A DNA stretch of 64,000 nt from Erythrocercus mccallii (lineage: Eukaryota; Chordata; Aves; Passeriformes; Dicruridae). The notes under the pieces were generated by a model. That model saw only the letters and a list, made by a program, of their open reading frames with translations, did not search any database and had not been told where the DNA came from. The DNA lies in contig VZRG01001631.1 of assembly GCA_013397435.1 (NCBI GenBank), forward strand, positions 1-64,000, read 5' to 3'. Positions 12,301-22,270 of this stretch are shown piece after piece. The position numbers and the translations under genes are program-made. How positions within the stretch are numbered: position 1 is the first letter of the stretch; each line of letters starts with the position of its first letter.

Positions 12301-13467
12301 AAAGCAGTAACGGAGACTGCTTTCTTACCAGATTTTTTTTTTTTGCTGGTTTTGTTTTGTTTGTTTTGTTTCCTTTTGACGTTGAGTATGTCTTCTTTAA
12401 TTCTTTGTAAATACATAGGAATGTTGGCAACCATTTCCAAATTTTAGGTAGCCTGACAGTCCTGTAGCCAGGTATTTGAGCAGTTCTTGAAATCTGGGAC
12501 ACAACAGTGTCAACACCAGGGCTACCTGGTCACGTGTACTCCAGAAGCTTCACAAGGATAATGAACCCATCAAGTCCTTGGATAGTGATTGAGCTTATAC
12601 TATGAGAAATGGCTTTTGTTGTGACATTTGGTAGTAATTGCCTAAATGAAGTGTTTTCAAGGGGAATTCTAGGCTGCTATAATTATATTTATGCTGCACT
12701 CACACCAGTATAAAAATGTCTTTAAAATGATTGGCAGAGCTTACCAGTTGGTTCCTCGGGAGGGGGTCCTGTGCCTGTTCCATGTGACTGTGTTCCATTT
12801 CTGGCAGTGATTTTAGGAGTTAGAAAATGATACTTCCTTACTGAACATTGTTTTCCTTGGCAGTGCAGTGACTTCTAAAAATGTCTAAGAAGTCTGTCAT
12901 TCTGCCTTTTTTTTTATTAACTGTGCTATCCTGAAGGGAGCAGAATTTCTGTAGGAATTCCAGCGTCAGCAGTGAAGAGCAGATGGGAATGTGCAGCACT
13001 GTGAGGCAGAGCAGAAGCAGCTCTTGGGAAGGGACAGTGAGCTGTGTCACTTGGGGCTGAGCTTCAGGAAGTGTCCTCAAGAGATGGTTTGATCTGGGAA
13101 AAAAACGTTACTCTTTTTTCCTTGTTTAAAAAATGTTTTGTTGAGGTTGAGAAACAAGCCCAAGACAGTCTTCAAATGCCAGCTTTGGAAATCGCGTTGT
13201 ATAGGATTTCTCAGACAGATGGAGGAGACATTCACTGAGAATTGTATTATCTTTTTTTGTTAGTAGTAGAAGAATAATGCAAGTTTTTCCTTGGTCCTTA
13301 CGAAAGACAACTGCTTTTTCCCCCTTGACTTTGTTTCATTTTTCTTTAATAAAGACAGGAGTTTCTTAACCATAAAAGCAATAAAACAGAAAAGCCTGTG
13401 CTCAAAAAAAGAAAGAAAGAAGAAACAGGATAAAGTCCATTGTATGGTATAGTAAGGTATAGTAAGC
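6368..13467. other. Intron 1, about 7.1 kb without recognised features
   Basis: AT-rich intronic DNA with short homopolymer runs (for example A-rich at 7381 and T-rich at 8381 and 12338). No ORF resembles a known protein. Just before ERV B the sequence has a short tandem motif, GGTATAGTAA repeated at 13446-13465. Otherwise I see nothing. Confidence 0.4.
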
Positions 13468-13792
13468 TGTCACAGCTCAGCTGGCCTGTAGCTGGACAAA
13501 TAAATCTGGACATAACAGAAAATCCAGCTTAGCTAAGCCAGGTTTGTTCTGAAACCAGTCCCTGGGTAAGCAATGATAGGATAGGTTTGAAATTACACAG
13601 GGAACCCCAGCCAATCCTTTTCAACCCTGTATGCAGACATATCACTGGCCAGAGAGCTGACAACCAATCAGTTGTCTAAACCCAGGAGTTTTGAACTCCC
13701 TATAAAAAAACAATAAACCAGGCTGTTCGTTGCTCACCTTTGGTGAGTCCTGTCCTATGTTTGTCTCCAACCAACGACTGTGACATAATATG
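13468..13792 (+). mobile_element. 5' LTR of ERV B
   Basis: Starts TGTCACAGCTCAGCTGG. A CCAATCAG box is followed by TATAAAA at 13701 and the poly(A) signal AATAAA at 13712-13717. Ends about CATAATATG at 13792. It is 325 bp and lacks about 15 bases that the 3' copy has before the CCAAT box. Placed in sense in intron 1, it could in principle start or end transcripts; the sequence alone does not show that it does. Confidence 0.9.
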
Positions 13793-13811
13793 TGGTGAAC
13801 CCCTACGTAGT
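13793..13811 (+). promoter_or_regulatory. ERV B primer-binding site, tRNA-Trp-like
   Basis: Reads TGGTGAACCCCTACGTAGT directly after the LTR. It is close to the tRNA-Trp site of avian sarcoma/leukosis-type viruses as I remember it, with one inserted base and a few substitutions. Confidence 0.65.
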
Positions 13812-14028
13812 CTATGCAGCCATTTCTGCATCCAAGAGCGGGGGAGACAGACAAAAGCAAACAGAGCCTGACCAGAATCAGAAAGCTGAAAAACCAAAAG
13901 GTAAACAGAGGCTGACTAGAAGCAGAAAAGCTGAAAAACCAAGAGGCAACTAAAGCTTTCTGTGGTAAAAAAACGCTCACATCCAGATTTCTTTGCCCTG
14001 AAAATAGAAAAAAAACTCCGCCGAAGAC

Positions 14029-15720
14029 ACGGGTGGATGGATCTTGGTGGAACACCCAGTTATGAAGGTATGAACTCTTATTACTTCAGCAGGGAGTAAA
14101 GTATGAGCAACAGGCTTTAGAAGCCACTGTGGATGCTCTAGACATAAAGCTGTGGAAGCTCGTTTCAAACTTCCTGGGGCGATTAGAAGCCGAGCGGAAC
14201 ACAGGGACAGCAGTGGAAATGCTGCGGGCACAGCCTGCTGAAGAATTCCAAGATGGCAGTTGCTACGTGGCGTGGGAGCTGCCCGCTCAAAATGGCGGAG
14301 CCCGCATGCCACGAGTGCAGCCCGCTGAAACATCCCAAAATGGCAAAGTGTGGGAGGCAGCCCATGGGAGAGAAGACGCCACACTGGGCATGTGGGGGCA
14401 GGGGCCAGAATCGTCCCTCAGTTGGCACCCGAGACTCTCTCCATTGTGCCCACCAGATCCCAGAAGGATTGCTGTGCCAGAAGCCAGAAAAGAAACCAGC
14501 AGCCCCACTGTTGGAGCCCTCCCAGTGCTCTGCGTGCCCATGCCATGCATAGAGCCCCCAGCACCTGAAACCGCGGAACGCTACATACCACCGTATTCGC
14601 AGTCGGGACTCGAAAAGCTTGAGAAACCACACCAGCCAGCGCTGCTATCAGTGCCCGAGGGGCTGAGAGACCCGGCCGGCGTGAGTGGTGCCCAACACCA
14701 CGAGACATTGCATCACGCTGAGTGGCCCCAGACACCAGCAAAGCGGAGCGAGGCCATCCACCACCACCCACAAACCACGCTGCCTAGTAACAACTGCAGC
14801 AGCCGTGTCAACCCCTTCTAAGCCCTCAGCGAACAGCCAAGTCTGCCAAGGGTGGGGGAGGAGAACCAAAGACGGCCCCTGGTCCCCTGATCTATGTAAC
14901 CCTAGAGGGGACCAAACTATCACAAAACAACTTGCGCCGCCCTGTGCAATGCGATATTGGCTGGAGCTGAGTGGTGGCGAGCAGCGGAGCAAGGGAAGGT
15001 AGCCAAATTGTGGCAGGTGGAGGAATTCTGCTAAGCAGCAAACCTTCACTGGGTGACGGAGTGCCAGAGCCCTGGCGTCAGGCACAGCGCGGGTGGAACT
15101 GTGGCGAGCGGTGGAGGCGTGGCCACGGCAAAGTGTTGTGTGGCGCCGGGCTGCCACGTGGCCGCGCGGGGCTGTTCTGGCGGATTGGAGCCCACCACCG
15201 TGCTGGGTGTGTCACATGAGCCTCAGGACGGCCCCCCCCACATACTGTACCGAGTGCGCCTGCGCAGTTACCCGAGCAACCCATGGGCCTGCACACGCCC
15301 CTCGTTGCCATGGAAGCCCTCAGACTGCCTCTACTTGAAGCCAGTTGGTTGCAAAGCCGTGCCCTGTTGGCCATGGCCACGTGACGCTGCAGTTTGTAGG
15401 CGGGTCCTGGGGATATGTCACTGCGAGTGCCCGTATGTATAGCCAGTGTCTCACCTGGAAATGCACCGAAACTAGAAAAGCCCGCAGCCACGGCACTGGA
15501 TCCCACTCCTGCTCCCAGACCCAGCCCTGCCCCCACTGCTGCTGCAACCCCATTGAGCCAAGCATCCAAGTCTTGAACAGCCCCAAAGACCCACATTGCT
15601 GGTGAATAGCGAGACCCCCACAGAGAGAACACAAGTCAGCTTGGGAGAGGAAACCCTCGCAACCCTGCTGGCACCAGGCCTAGCTCCATCTCCACTCCTA
15701 CCAGATACCATTGCAGCACA
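14029..15720 (+). pseudogene. ERV B gag remnant with GC- and proline-rich segment
   Basis: The position aligned to the ERV A gag start reads ACG at 14029-14031, followed by GGTGGATGG, so the initiator is lost. Downstream (14130-15640) is a long GC-rich stretch. It matches the segment at about 1850-2900 of ERV A in reverse, for example the shared GGCGGGTCCTGGGGATATGT at 15400-15419 against its counterpart near 2165. Frames through it are rich in Pro, Ala and Thr. Capsid and zinc knuckles were not found, so the gene ends before them. The 230-residue ORF at 14129-14821 is one open stretch in this segment and I do not regard it as an expressed gene. Confidence 0.6.
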
Positions 15721-15849
15721 TGTTAACTTGAGACTATGAGCCCTAATAAAAATTGGAAATGTCTATTCCAACCTACAGGCACTCAAGCTTGAAACAAAAC
15801 CCCCAAGAGTTATATGCACAAAAACTTTTATATATATATATATGCACAA

Positions 15850-16497
15850 AAGCTTTGAAGTATCATAAACTGGGTAAAAACCTGTATAGAATTAACTACT
15901 TCACAGTTATCAGCCCTATTCAATATTAACAGCAATAACCCTGAATCTCTCCCGGAGAAAATTAATTCCAAAGGCAAAAACTGTTCTAGAAGCAGTAGAG
16001 TGAGCCACAATAGACAAGTTTACCGGATATGTCCTAAAGTTTGTATTACAGTGTTTATTATCACTATTAATTCACACCCTACAGGAATTTTTGGTCAATG
16101 GGACACACAGTAGTCTAACCCGCTTCATGTCTTGAGATGGCTCTTTCTGCCCCATCAACCTAAAAGGACAGCATCTACTGTTTTTAGATTAATTGCACAG
16201 TTAATTATTGAATGCCATCTAAGGTGTGTGCAGTTAAATGGTAGAAATCCCTCAAAAATTGTTATACCAGTGCAACAAAAATTTTTTGAATGGTGCTCTG
16301 AAAATAGCATACCAATAAGAATTGCTTTACGTAACTATACAGGGCAAGTTACCTATCACTTACCCAGCCACAAATCATTACGGTTAAGCAAGACCACTGT
16401 GTTGTCCCTGAAACCACTGAGCAAAGCACACCGAAAGCCACCATCCTGGGGAGGTCCCAAGCAGACACCTGCAGCATTTGGCTACGCACAGAAATAA
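15850..16497 (+). pseudogene. ERV B pol remnant: RT thumb and connection
   Basis: Frames here read TTSQLSALFNI, then NRQVYRI with HPTGIFGQW (about 16015-16105), and finally an open 121-codon frame at 16132-16497 with LFLPHQPKRTAS, PVQQKFFEW and YTGQVTYHLPSHK. This is the end of the polymerase part and the connection of class II retroviral reverse transcriptase. The catalytic palm is absent: the sequence upstream jumps straight to gag-like DNA, showing an internal deletion. The RNase H that should follow cannot be recognised. Confidence 0.75.
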
Positions 16498-17477
16498 CCT
16501 CTAGAAATTCTGGTGTTTAATTCTGCTAACTGATTTTGACCTTCACCCACTTTGAGTAAGCTATGGTTTTAAAAAGAGCCATCTCAATGTCTGGCACAAA
16601 CAGGGATCCAGCCATAAGATATTATGTGATGTTACTTGTACGTATTTCTTTGATTATTTGTACGTTGTTTATGTTGGGGAACTTTTTCAGTAAATATTAA
16701 TAAAAATTTGTTTTTAAAATATGTTAGGGGGAAACCTTCCAAACCATGTCTCTGGCCCTGATCAAGTCCCAGACCTGGCTGGTAGGGGAAGTATGCCATA
16801 AATCCCAGGTGTTTTTATCCTAGAATGATGAAATCAAGTCACTTTGATTTGTAAATTTGGCCTTGTAAAAGCTGAACCCTTTTTCTGAGGTAAACTTAGA
16901 AGTCTTGTTCTGGAAAAGGCTATCTAAGTCCAGCTGTGACAGACCCTGGGTGAAGGTAAGCATTTAAATAGTTGTAAGTAATCTTGTTTAGGAGTGCTTA
17001 TTGTTTTATTGGATGTATTGTCTTACTGTTCATAATAAAATAAGTGCATGTTTTCTGAATTTAACAGGTTAAACTGTGTTCATGTTTATAGTTGTTAAGA
17101 CTGAAAACAGAGGTGAGTTCTCATAACCTATTCATCTACCACAGCAAACAAAACTTATTTGCCTTCATGTAAACACATTTAATTAATACCATACAGTGAA
17201 GTGACAAATATGCAGTGATTAACTAGTGCTCGCCAGATCAAAGCCTGCATGAACACTGAAACCCTTTAAACAACTCTGTCTAACCCATCATTCACTGATG
17301 TTTGTAATAATTTGCTTATATTCACAGGAATCCTTGAAAAAATTATTGTGCCCCAGCCTTACAGCTGGCATTCATCCTAAGCATAAAGTTAAAGCTTCTT
17401 AAAGAATTAACCAAGATACCATAATCCACTGAAATTTTATTAGAGACTGATTAACAAAATTTTACTCTGTATTAATC
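16498..17477 (+). other. ERV B interior, unassigned 980 bp
   Basis: Occupies the place of RNase H between RT connection and integrase, but no RNase H motif was found. It is AT-rich with two AATAAA-type signals (near 16699 and 17034), unlike the flanking pol. It may be a nested insertion, perhaps LTR-derived, or simply decayed sequence. Confidence 0.4.
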
Positions 17478-18360
17478 TTAGCACCACAGCCAGACATGCT
17501 TACCCAAGCAAAGGCATCACACAATTGTTTCCACCAAGGTGTTTGAGCCTTATAGTGACAATTCAAGCTGTCAAACACAGAGGCTCGTAATATAGTTAAC
17601 ATCTGTGCTGACTGCCAAGGCCACACTGCACCATTGCAGATGGGGGTAAAACCTCATGGACTACTTTACAAATCTGGCAAACGTCACACACATTCCTGAA
17701 TTCAGATTTCTAAAATATGTACATGTATCCATTGATACCTTTTCATCAGTAATATGGGCTTCAGTTGACACAGGAGAAAAAGTTCGGGATGCCATTGCAC
17801 ATTGGCGATCAGCCTTTGCCGCTTTAGGTATCCTCCATTCTGTCAAAACAGACAATGGCCCTGCTTACGTTTCACAAAATACAAGACAATTCCTACAGCT
17901 CTGGGATGTGTCTCACCACACTGGTATTCCCCTCTCAGCAGCAGGACATGCCATTGTGGAACATGCACGTGGAACATTAAAACATATACTTAATAAATAA
18001 AAAGGAGGAATGTGTAGTGAGACGCCACAGAACAGGGTGGCTAAAGCTGTTTATACCCTAAATCGTTTGACAGTATTAGAAAATTCCCAGAACCCAGTAA
18101 TTTTAAATCACACTTTCTATCATTACAATCATCCAGTGGTGCTCAGTCACCCAAACCCGAGGTAATGGTGCAAGATCTTATCATCAGTAGGTGATAAGGA
18201 TCTTATTATCTGGAGACAGGGATACGCTTGCGTCTCCATGGACTCTGGGACGTGTTGGATGCCTCCAGAAGTGTCTGCTGCACTACATCCTGCTTGGCAT
18301 CACAAGCAGCACCCCCTTGGCAACCCCTCAACAGATATCATGGAGCCGTATGTGGAACTG
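17478..18360 (+). pseudogene. ERV B integrase remnant
   Basis: The N-terminal zinc-binding half (HNCFH near 17510, CADC at 17604-17615) is in one frame and interrupted by TGA at 17544. The catalytic core is in another frame, open at 17656-18000. VSIDTF supplies the first Asp and KTDNGP the second, and the Glu in IVEHARGTLK comes exactly 35 residues later, so the DD35E spacing survives. The C-terminal DNA-binding part (QGYACVS at about 18216, then W-M-P-P) lies beyond the core stop at 17998. The frameshift near 17650 and the stops make it non-functional as integrase. Confidence 0.85.
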
Positions 18361-18787
18361 TAATGGAAATAACTTGTGCACCTGCCTCATGGAAATTTGT
18401 GACTCTTGAAGTGACAGTTTATTTAAGGATTTTGCTTGTTTACAAATTGTTTTTCCTAGCAATTGTTAGTTGGGTTTTCCTGATGATTCTAAAAGTTGAA
18501 TGGTTTCTTGTTTGTAGTGTTAAGTTGTACTTGTAACTTCTAAGCAGTTAGCCTGTGACATGTAGCCTGAAGAATTGTATTGATAGTGGTCTCTCCTGAC
18601 AGCTCCTGGAGGTCAGTGCTGCTGCTCCAGTGGTACATGGGATACGTCACTGGCTAGGGGAGCTAGGTTTGTTAAGTTGGATGGAAAGCCTTATTCAAAT
18701 TAGGCCCATGCTGTCTTTTGTCATCCTGTCTGCAAAGGGCCCTTGCAGGTAGGATAACAGAGAACACTTTGCATTTTTTAATAAAAC
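18361..18787 (+). other. ERV B region between integrase and polypurine tract
   Basis: Where env would lie there are only about 430 bp, too few for an envelope gene. One frame near 18600-18730 reads as a Leu/Ile/Trp-rich stretch that could be the end of a transmembrane subunit. I could not confirm this, and most of env is deleted. Confidence 0.35.
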
Positions 18788-18800
18788 GAAAAGGGGGAAT
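18788..18800 (+). promoter_or_regulatory. ERV B polypurine tract
   Basis: GAAAAGGGGGAAT directly precedes the 3' LTR (TGTCAG). This is the plus-strand primer site of retroviral reverse transcription. Confidence 0.8.
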
Positions 18801-19136
18801 TGTCAGCTACCATTCTGTAGCTGGGCAAATAAATCTGGACATAACAGAAAATCCAGCTCGGCTAAGCCTAGTTTGTTCTCGAACTAGTCCCTGGGTAAGC
18901 AATGATAGGATGGATTTGAAATACACAGGGAACCCCAGCCAGTCCTTTTCAACCCTGTATGCAGACATATCACTGGCCAGAGAGCTGGGTGGTGCTGAAA
19001 CCCCAGCCAATCAGTTGTCTACCAGGAGTTTTGAAACCCCTATAAAAGCAGACCCCGAACAATAAACCAGGCCGTTCATTGCTGACCCTTGGTGAGTCCT
19101 GTCATATGTCTGTCTCCAACCAACGACCATAATATA
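18801..19136 (+). mobile_element. 3' LTR of ERV B
   Basis: Starts TGTCAGCTACC and aligns along its whole length with the 5' LTR. TATAAAAG is at 19041 and the poly(A) signal AATAAA at 19061-19066. It keeps about 15 bases before CCAATCAG that the 5' LTR lost. It is followed by ATAGTAAGC, which also precedes the 5' LTR. The ORF 18718-19065 is read-through into this LTR. Confidence 0.9.
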
Positions 19137-19145
19137 ATAGTAAGC

Positions 19146-21279
19146 TTTGAACAAGTTCATAGTAGAATAGAAATATGAATTTAAAACTGTGTATAAATGC
19201 AGGAAAAATACTGTCAGTACTTCATTGTCATAAAATAAGAACTGTTTAGGCTCGTATTATTCAGCCGTTTAGGGAGGTTTCCAGAATATGAATCTCTCTG
19301 ATTTCTCTCATTGGTAGGTAGTAGTTGTTTGGGGAAAAAAATTGAAATGGCTTGAAACACATTGCACCAGAAAGCTTGATTTGTTACCTGAGCATTAATT
19401 GTCTGAACTGAGAAGTGTTGTAATGCAAATATCTTGCCTTTCAATAGTTTTATTCCTTGACGTGATGTATTAATGTTTTCTCAGATCTCTAGCCTTCAAC
19501 TGTTCTGGGCTATGGATTGATTATAAACATGGCACTTACACTGCTATTTTTATCCTGTCTCCCTGTTAAATTGAACTGCTTATGTAGAAGCCATCATCAG
19601 TCACCTTGTTGGCCTCAAAATGACTTAAGCAAATACAGTCTTTGTAGTGTCCAAACATTCACTAAGGAAAGGCTCACAGAGTTTAAATCCTGATCTGTAA
19701 ATATTTCATGTAGTGAAGTCTGAAGTATTTTTATCCTATCCTAAATCACTATACTCAAATTTTCTTTTGTGTTTTTAAGAAAACACTAAGGTTTCTGAGC
19801 AGCAGTGATTCCAGGGTCTGGGACCTCAGGTTTCAAGACTGGCACTCACCTTTCCATCCATCAAGGGACTTGTTCCACACCCTTGGTCTCTGCTTCCCTG
19901 CAGCAGGGTTCAATAATCTGCATGGATCAGAGACACTGGGAAAACCAGGTTGTGGGGAGCAGAGGTGCCTTCCTCCTAGTGTCTTTTGGTGCCTCCATAC
20001 TCCTGGGTGCAGTTGCAGTAGGAGGGAGATCTCTTTCTCTTGTGTGACCAAATGGACAAGGCCTGCAGTGGTTTCTGGACAGCTATTAGAAAGTTCCGTC
20101 CTTATTTTACTGGCATGCCTGTATACTCCTCATTTTTAAGGGGTGAGCAGTCACATCTTAACGTTGGCAGCTGCTGCTTCTTCCTCTAAGCACCTACGTT
20201 AACACAGTCACCACCGATCTGGTAAGAGGCTTGGTTGAGCAGCACTGTGCTGTCTCTCTCATGCAGTGGCTAGATGAAGACTAATGGCTTTTATTACTGC
20301 TGATTGCATAGTAGAAGGTAGAAAACAGTTTTCACTCAATGATGGTGAGAGTTCTGTTTTCCTCCAGACTGGCTGCAGAGGAGAAAGAGCCTTGGAGCTT
20401 TTACTTCTTTCTTGGTTTCTCCCCTGATTACATCTTCATTTGAAGGAAAATCAAAACATTTAATGTCTAACTGAGGTGAATGTTTAACAGGAGTGTATCA
20501 GGTGCCAGTGTATTGGGCTGCAATGAAAAGTGTTGGTCTCTTCATTAAATGCAAAGTTATTCCATGCTGACTTGAAAGATCCAAAGAGAAACAAGACTAC
20601 TTCATTCCAGTGTGTGGTTTGGTGAAGGAATTGTGGAGAAAAATTTGTGTTCCTGTGCTAAACAGGAGGTTCAGATAGATCAAAGAGACTGATCTGTGAC
20701 TTCACTGTTTTGAGCAATACTGACATACAAAGCATTGCCTGAAGGATTGCAGAAGACCAAGAGTACAGCCTAGAAAGACATCATGATGAACTTACTCAAC
20801 TAAACCAGATCAAGCTATTGTTTTGAAAAGAAATGAATGCCTGCATCTCTGTTGATTCCCTGTGCACCCTTCGTTTCATAAAAGCTCTTGAACAAGGAGA
20901 GGAGTGTAGCACTTCTCTGCAGTGGATGGATGCTTTTTCTCTTTGCAGCTCCTACTGTAGCTCATACACAAATGGAGCAAAAGGGCTAATTAAAAAATCA
21001 AAGTAGAAATCAACTTGAGGTCAAGAGAGAAACATATTAGCATCTTAGAGTAAAAATTATGTAATAAAATATTTTTAATGAAATTACCAACTCTGGGAGT
21101 GGTGGGGGAAGCAGGGCATTATGTCAAAGGTTGCATGCACATTTATGAAGGTTTGTGGCAGTATTAAGGTGCACTTGTAAAGGGAAACTGATGTATCTCC
21201 CTGAGGAAGTGTGAAAGTTCTATAAAGCAGTAAAATCATAAATTTTAAGCAGAATAATCAACACTGGAGCTCATTATCA
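19146..21279. other. Intron 1, no recognised feature
   Basis: Mixed intronic sequence between ERV B and old CR1 copies. No exon, RNA gene or repeat that I can name. Confidence 0.4.
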
Positions 21280-21700
21280 GCATAATCTGGCTAACTTTTG
21301 AGTATAAGAGATCTAGAAAAGACAGAGAGGTGATGAGAGATTAAGGCATAGAATTAGAAGAGAGGAGACATTAAACAGTTTAGGACTTTGTGCCTTGGAA
21401 AGAAACCACTGGGAAGACAAAGGGAAGTAATAAAGCTTTATGAAAGGGTAACTGGTGCAGGAGGTGCATGAAGAATAGCTGGCATTTCTGAGACCATGAG
21501 GACTGTTGGGACATCCAGTAATATAGCTATAAATCAGACAGATGGAAGATTTATTTTATACAGTGTTTTCACAGTATTAACCATTGCCAGAGAACAATGG
21601 GGAAGCCAAAATCACAGAGATGTCAAAGTTGGAAAAAGAAACTGAAGACAGATGACATTTATTTGTATCAACAAACATAATTATAATTGGCTTTGAGGAA
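21280..21700 (+). mobile_element. Ancient CR1-like LINE fragment
   Basis: Strongly decayed, but the order of landmarks follows the 3' ORF end of old sauropsid CR1 elements: GATCTAGAAAAGACAGAGAG, a 'gactttgtgccttggaaaga' stretch, CCATGAGGACT, a 'cacagt ... accattgccaga' stretch, then AATGGGGAAGCCAAAATC. Recognised from memory of CR1 consensus sequence, not by a search. Confidence 0.5.
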
Positions 21701-21779
21701 ACATGAAAAAAATCCTGTGGCACTAAGGCATAAAGTAGCATTTTAAATTCAGCAGAGTGAAGTAATGCAGCTGAAGAAC

Positions 21780-22270
21780 AGCCCCCACTGTATCTGTACA
21801 GTGATGAGCTCTGAATTGATTTTCCAGTCAGAGGCAGAACTGGGGGTTATAATAGGGAGCTCTATCAAAATATCTCATTGTTTAGAAAAGCAAATTGAAG
21901 GTTAGATGCTTGTGGAAAAATAACAGTGATCAAACTAGGAAATGGTGTGCAAGCTCACAGTGCACCTGTGTTGTGAGTGCTGCATGAGTTCTAGTTCTAT
22001 CACTCTCAAAGACCTAATGAAACTGGGAGAGAAACTGATAAGGCTGATGTGAATGATCAAAGGTGAGCAGTGAGTTCCTTGTAAAGAATGATAGATCAAA
22101 GCTCTTCAGTTTCAAAAAGATGTCTTTGAAGAGGATATGATGGAAGCACAGTCTTAGCAGCATGGGTGTATGTGAATCCATTATTCACTGTTTCTTTTGA
22201 TAAAAGGACTAAGACCATCAAATAGAAATAGTGGGTGGCAGGCTCAAAACAAAGTGAGATATTTCTAAAG
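21780..22270 (+). mobile_element. Second ancient CR1-like LINE fragment
   Basis: Contains ACAGTGATGAGCTCTGAATT, CTTCAGTTTCAAAAAGATGT and, near the end, GTGGCAGGCTCAAAACAAAG. These occur in this order in old CR1 3' regions. It lies just downstream of a similar piece and partly repeats the same landmarks, so these are two copies rather than one. Confidence 0.5.

Larger units (their letters stand above)
13468..19136 (+). mobile_element. Endogenous retrovirus B, class II (ERVK-like), two LTRs, defective
   Basis: A 5.7-kb provirus in the same orientation as NDRG3. Order: 5' LTR 13468-13792, tRNA-Trp-like primer site from 13793, gag remnant 14029-15720, RT thumb/connection 15850-16497, an unassigned stretch, integrase 17478-18360, about 450 bp of possible env remnant, polypurine tract GAAAAGGGGGAAT at 18788-18800, 3' LTR 18801-19136. 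ATAGTAAGC flanks both ends (13459-13467 and 19137-19145); part of it is the target-site duplication. Protease, the RT fingers and palm, the RNase H core and most of env are missing or unrecognisable. The two LTRs differ by about 20 substitutions plus several indels, counted by eye, so insertion was not recent. Confidence 0.9.

Noticed and set aside
14129..14821. 230-codon ORF as a host gene
   Set aside because: Lies inside the ERV B gag region shared with ERV A.
18361..18787. ERV B env gene
   Set aside because: Only about 430 bp between integrase and polypurine tract. The hydrophobic frame is suggestive but too short and too broken to call.
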